Part shown: positions 60,429-64,000 of the stretch, one piece after another
Layout: the number at the start of each line of letters is the position of its first letter
How positions within the stretch are numbered: the first letter of the stretch is position 1
From: Thalassobaculum fulvum
GTDB lineage: Bacteria > Pseudomonadota > Alphaproteobacteria > Thalassobaculales > Thalassobaculaceae
Length of the DNA: 64,000 nucleotides
Direction: 5' to 3'
NCBI RefSeq assembly: GCF_014652915.1
Contig: NZ_BMZS01000004.1
Coordinates: 62,001-126,000, forward strand
Position numbers and translations under genes: made by a program
The notes under the pieces: model-generated
Database searches by the model: none
What the model saw: the letters and a program-made list of their open reading frames with translations, nothing else
What the model was told of the DNA's origin: nothing

Positions 60429-63095
60429 ATGGAGCTTTTCTTTCTCGCACTCCTGGTGATCCTGATGGCCGCGGCCCTCGGATCCGGCTTCCCGGTCGCG
60501 TTCGCCCTGCCGGGCTCGGCAATCGTCACCATCGGGCTCGCCGCCCTCGCCGGCACGCTCTTCGAGGGCAATCCGGACGCCTTCTTCGCCCAGGGCGGCC
60601 CGGTGAACTGGCTAAGTGCCGGTGTCACGAACTTCCGCGGCATCTACTGGGAGGTCGAACGCGACACCCTGATCGCGATCCCGCTGTTCGTGTTCATGGG
60701 CATCATGCTGCAGCGCTCGAAGATCGCGGAGGACCTGCTGGTCTCGATGGCGCAGCTGTTCGGTCCGGTCCGCGGCGGTCTCGGCATCTCGGTGGTGTTC
60801 GTCGGCGCCCTGCTGGCCGCGACCACCGGCATCGTCGGCGCCACCGTCGTGGCGATGGGGCTGATCTCGCTGCCGGCGATGCTGCGGAACAACTACTCGC
60901 ACACGCTGGCGACCGGCACGATCGCCGCCTCCGGCACGCTCGGCCAGATCATCCCGCCGTCGATCGTGCTGATCATCCTGGCCGATCAGCTCTCCGGCGC
61001 CGTCGACCAGGCCGCCACCGCCCGCCTCGCGCTCTACAAGGCGAACACCGGCGAATTCTCGATGCCGAGCGAGTTCAGCGTGACCTCGACCAGCGCCGGC
61101 GACATGTTCATGGGCGCCCTGCTGCCGGGTCTGATCCTGGTCGGCCTGTACATGGTCTACATCCTGGTGCTGTCGTTCGTTCGGCCGAAGACGGCGCCGG
61201 CCGTGCCGTTCGACGGCGCCTACGACCGGCGCTTCGCCGGCAAGGTGCTGCTCGCGCTGGTGCCGCCGCTGACCCTCATCTTCGTGGTGCTGGGCTCGAT
61301 CATCACCGGCATCGCCACCGTCAACCAGGCCGGAGCGATCGGCGCGGCCGGCGCCATGATCATGGCCGGCTACCGGCTCTACGACGGCAGGGGGGCGTTC
61401 CGCCCCGCGATCCTGGCCGTCGTCTCGGTCGTCGCGATCCTCGGCACCCTGCAGGTCGTCCCGCTGAACATCCGGCAGATCACCACCGACGCCGACGTCA
61501 TCGGCATGATCGTCGCGTCGATCGGCGTCGTCGGCCTGCTGGTTGCGCTCGGCTGGAGCGGCTATCGCACGCTGAGGATCGAGAACACCCTGCGCGACGT
61601 GATGGTCGAGACCGCGAAGACGACCTCGCTGGTCTTCATCATCCTGCTGGGTGCGGCGATGCTGACCGCGTCGTTCCGGGCCTTCGGCGGCGAGGATCTG
61701 GTCCGCGAGTTCCTGACCGGCCTGCCCGGCGGGTTCTGGGCCCAGTTCATCATCGTCATGACGGTGATCTTCGTCCTGGGCTTCTTCCTCGACTTCATCG
61801 AGATCGCCGTCGTGGTCGTGCCGATCGTCGCGCCGATCCTGCTGATGGATCCCTCGGCGAACGTGACCGCGGTCTGGCTCGGCGTCATGATCGGCCTGAA
61901 CATCCAGACCTCGTTCCTGACCCCGCCCTTCGGCTTCGCGCTGTTCTACCTGCGCGGCGTGGCGCCGGCGATGGTCCGCACCATCTCCATGTACAAGGGA
62001 GTGGTGCCGTTCATCTCGCTGCAGCTGTTCGCCCTGTTCATCGTCGGCGTGATCCCCGAGTTGGTGAACTACATCCCGAGCCGGGTGTCGCTCACCTCCG
62101 TGACCGCCCCGCCGCCGAAGAACCCGCGCCTGCAGGCCTGCATCGAGGACTACATCGCAGAGACCAACGCCGTGCGCGGCAACGAAATCCGGGCCGCCAT
62201 CGAGAAGGCGAAGGGCTGGGACCTCTCGTCCCTGCCGAAGCGCCGGGCCGACGAGATCACCAAGGCGATCGACAATGCCGGCAAGACCTTCGCCGCCCTC
62301 GACGAGGTGTTCGTGACGGCGAAGGCGATCGACGACGCCGCCGTCGACTACCGGCCGCTGCACGTCAAGGTCCGCGCCATCCAGGACGACATCCGCGACC
62401 ACAAGGCGGAGATCCAGGAGCTCAGGCAGCGCCTCGACCTGGCCAAGCGGTTCCGGGCCGACGACACGGGCTACCACGCCGCTCTCGCAGCCGACCGCGA
62501 GCGGCTGGAAAGCGAGTTGAAGCAGCTCGAAGCCTCAATCCCGGACGACTGGGAGCCACGGCACCGCGACTTCAAGAAGGTCCTGGCCGAGGAGAAGCGA
62601 GCCCGCCTGACCTATCGCCGCGTCACCGATCAGGCCTACGAGCCGATCATGGAGCTGATCGGCGTGCTCAACTCGACCGATGCCCTGCTCGCCCTCGAGG
62701 ACGACATCCGCGGCCTGGCGGAGGTCATTCGCAGCGACCGGGCCCCGGCCGCCAAGGAGGAGGCGTTCAAGGAGGTCGAGCGGCAGCTCAACGAGGGGGT
62801 CGCCGACGTCAACGCGATCCGCAGCGCCCTGTCCTCGACCCGCCGGGTGGTCAGCCGGGAGTCCGACAAGCTCGAGAAGATCGAGCAGGAGTTCCAGAAG
62901 GTCCTCGCGATCCTGGACGAGGAGGTCGCCTGGCGCACCGCCGCGAAGCGGGCTCTCCTGCCGGAGCTCACGGCCTACGACGCGGCGATCAAGTACACGA
63001 TCGGCCTGCGCCTGCTCAACCGGATGCCGGACGATATCGCCATCGAGATCGCGGCCTGCCAAGCCCACCACCGCGACATCTCGCTGTACTTCTGA
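60429..63095 (+). CDS. TRAP transporter large permease (DctM-like) with a long coiled-coil extension
   Basis: 888 residues; DctM proteins usually have 425-650. Residues 1-545 are the membrane part: 'GIYWEVERDTLIAIPLFVFMGIMLQRSKIAEDLLVSMAQLFGPVRGGLGISVVFVGALLAATTGIVGATVVAMGLISLP' and 'GTIAASGTLGQIIPPSIVLIILAD' are DctM signatures, with an inserted membrane region in the middle. Residues 550-888 are soluble and strongly helical, with charged heptad-like stretches ('KVRAIQDDIRDHKAEIQELRQRLDLAKRF', 'ESDKLEKIEQEFQKVLAILDEEVAWRT'). No frameshift is seen; the extension is in frame with typical codon use. Its role is unknown. Confidence 0.9.
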   Translation: MELFFLALLVILMAAALGSGFPVAFALPGSAIVTIGLAALAGTLFEGNPDAFFAQGGPVNWLSAGVTNFRGIYWEVERDTLIAIPLFVFMGIMLQRSKIAEDLLVSMAQLFGPVRGGLGISVVFVGALLAATTGIVGATVVAMGLISLPAMLRNNYSHTLATGTIAASGTLGQIIPPSIVLIILADQLSGAVDQAATARLALYKANTGEFSMPSEFSVTSTSAGDMFMGALLPGLILVGLYMVYILVLSFVRPKTAPAVPFDGAYDRRFAGKVLLALVPPLTLIFVVLGSIITGIATVNQAGAIGAAGAMIMAGYRLYDGRGAFRPAILAVVSVVAILGTLQVVPLNIRQITTDADVIGMIVASIGVVGLLVALGWSGYRTLRIENTLRDVMVETAKTTSLVFIILLGAAMLTASFRAFGGEDLVREFLTGLPGGFWAQFIIVMTVIFVLGFFLDFIEIAVVVVPIVAPILLMDPSANVTAVWLGVMIGLNIQTSFLTPPFGFALFYLRGVAPAMVRTISMYKGVVPFISLQLFALFIVGVIPELVNYIPSRVSLTSVTAPPPKNPRLQACIEDYIAETNAVRGNEIRAAIEKAKGWDLSSLPKRRADEITKAIDNAGKTFAALDEVFVTAKAIDDAAVDYRPLHVKVRAIQDDIRDHKAEIQELRQRLDLAKRFRADDTGYHAALAADRERLESELKQLEASIPDDWEPRHRDFKKVLAEEKRARLTYRRVTDQAYEPIMELIGVLNSTDALLALEDDIRGLAEVIRSDRAPAAKEEAFKEVERQLNEGVADVNAIRSALSSTRRVVSRESDKLEKIEQEFQKVLAILDEEVAWRTAAKRALLPELTAYDAAIKYTIGLRLLNRMPDDIAIEIAACQAHHRDISLYF

Positions 63096-63247
63096 GGCAA
63101 GGGGGCGACGACGGCCACGGGCCCGGTTCGTCGCCCCCGCCATTGCGCCCGGATCGTCGACAGGCCCCGGCCGTCGCCTCGAGGCTGGACGCCTTGAGAC
63201 ACGCCGAGGCGGCCGCCGGCCCCGCGGATCGGCCCCGTGCCGCCGGC

Positions 63248-63292
63248 GCCGGGTCGCCTGCCGCCGGGTCGCCTGCCGCCGGGTCGCCTGCC
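63248..63292. repeat. Three perfect 15-bp tandem repeats
   Basis: GCCGGGTCGCCTGCC occurs three times in succession in the 279-bp gap between the TRAP operon and parC. It is a small minisatellite, prone to copy-number change. No gene is seen in this gap. Confidence 0.9.
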
Positions 63293-63374
63293 CGGCCGGG
63301 CCGGCCGGCGCCGACCCCTGGACAGGATGTCTCCTCCTTGGTTCGGGGGCGCGCCCCGCGATCCCGGCCCGGGA

Positions 63375-64000
63375 TCAGGTGAACCGGGGCGGTCGCGGAA
63401 AGCCGTTCGGTGGGTTCCGGCCGGCACCGGCACGCTTGCCGCGCCACGGAGCGAGTTCGGTTTCGGTGCGCCGGCGGCCGTCGGCCTCCCGGACCCACGA
63501 AAGCCCCTCCTCGGCCCTGAAGACCAAGGCGTCCGCCAACCGGCCGCCCGACTTGTACTTCTGCAGGATGACGCCCTTGCCGCGCGACATCTCGGGCAGG
63601 TCGGCGAGGTCGAAGATCAGCAGGTTGCGGTTGCTGCCGACCACGGCGACGGTGTCGCCGGCGGCTGGTACGCAGACCTTCGCCTTGGCTCCGCCGTCCA
63701 GCACCAGGATCTGCTTGCCGGCGCGGGTCTGTGCCACCACGTCGTCCGCCGGTACCACGAAGCCCCGTCCCTCGGTCGACGCCACCAGCAGCTTCTCGCC
63801 CGGCCGCAGCGGCCGGATCGCCACCAGATCCTCGTCGTTGGCGAGGTCGATCATCAGCCGGATCGGCTCGCCGTGGCCACGACCGGACGGCAGCTTGTCG
63901 CCGCCGATCGTGTAGAAGCGGCCGTCGGTGGCGAACACCAGGATCTTGTCGGTGGTCTCGGCGTGCAGCCGGAACCGCTCGCCGTCGCCCTCCTTGTACT
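63375..64000 (-). CDS. parC: DNA topoisomerase IV subunit A, C-terminal part
   Basis: The last 208 codons of ParC; the rest is beyond the window. The segment comprises blades of the beta-pinwheel that bends DNA: 'FATDGRFYTIGGDKLPSGRGHGEPIRLMIDLANDEDLVAI', 'LLVASTEGRGFVVPADDVVAQTRAGKQIL' and 'LPEMSRGKGVILQKYKSGGRLADALVF'. The last motif is ParC-specific and differs from the GyrA box. The C-terminus is basic and Pro-rich. A 17-bp palindrome (63360-63376) touches the stop codon. Confidence 0.93.
   Translation of the reverse strand, partial: YKEGDGERFRLHAETTDKILVFATDGRFYTIGGDKLPSGRGHGEPIRLMIDLANDEDLVAIRPLRPGEKLLVASTEGRGFVVPADDVVAQTRAGKQILVLDGGAKAKVCVPAAGDTVAVVGSNRNLLIFDLADLPEMSRGKGVILQKYKSGGRLADALVFRAEEGLSWVREADGRRRTETELAPWRGKRAGAGRNPPNGFPRPPRFT

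Noticed and set aside
63248-63292. CRISPR-like repeats
   Set aside because: Direct tandem units of 15 bp without spacers and without cas genes; a minisatellite.

Overview
The window is a gene-dense, high-GC stretch (long antisense shadow frames, almost only G/C third bases) of a bacterial chromosome. An AapJQMP amino-acid importer, an NDUFS4-type complex I accessory protein, a CoxG/CoxSLM molybdo-flavoenzyme system, glutathione-dependent formaldehyde dehydrogenase, TRAP transport and MotAB point to an alphaproteobacterium, most likely a free-living member of the Rhodospirillales or a relative. There is no rRNA, insertion sequence, prophage or CRISPR array. Two tRNAs (Arg-TCT, Pro-TGG) are present.

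Layout. 1-3908 (minus): aapJ-aapQ-aapM-aapP, with aapP cut by the window edge. 4239-7167 (plus): metC, a one-domain ModE-like regulator, an FNR/FixK box with a possible small RNA, and an HD-GYP protein. 7181-10699 (minus): ABC-F ATPase and a four-domain rhodanese. 10796-16672 (plus): a DMT permease, then three genes carrying four copies of a putative sugar O-methyltransferase module that share an almost identical 371-bp core. 16704-17233: two tRNAs flanking the NDUFS4-like gene. 17489-21211 (plus): DUF2235 hydrolase, O-methyltransferase, and an acyltransferase/condensation-fold protein. 21219-22915 (minus): DUF192 protein and an HDAC-family deacetylase. 22982-24889 (plus): a TPP riboswitch, a 24-codon leader ORF, and a thiamine-precursor permease and binding protein with no ATPase. 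24868-25761 (minus): class IV aminotransferase.

26003-33507 (plus) is a ten-gene Mrp/Mbh-like cation/proton antiporter operon with three large antiporter-type subunits. 33595-36678 (plus): coxG, formaldehyde dehydrogenase and a soluble chemoreceptor. 36686-37366 (minus): a GntR regulator divergent from coxS-coxL-coxM (37798-41516), with a palindrome between them. 41619-49421: CigR-like protein, pyrophosphatase, lipoprotein, then a CoA-transferase / aldehyde dehydrogenase / penicillin-acylase-type operon and an outer-membrane protein. 49582-53579: threonine dehydratase, flavin reductase, motA-motB. 53734-56909: circularly permuted ATP-grasp, alpha-E and Bpt genes in a row. 56886-57785 (minus): a glycosyltransferase-like gene. 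58056-63095: a TRAP transporter with an intra-operon terminator and unusually large membrane subunits. 63375-64000 (minus): the 3' end of parC.

The observations most worth a second look are the methyltransferase array with its homogenised core, the FNR-box promoter whose geometry predicts a roughly 75-nt hairpin RNA, the TPP riboswitch controlling a leader ORF coupled to an importer without an ATPase, the ATP-grasp/alpha-E/Bpt gene row, and the TRAP permease with a coiled-coil tail of about 340 residues. All functional assignments come from reading motifs; no database search was run.
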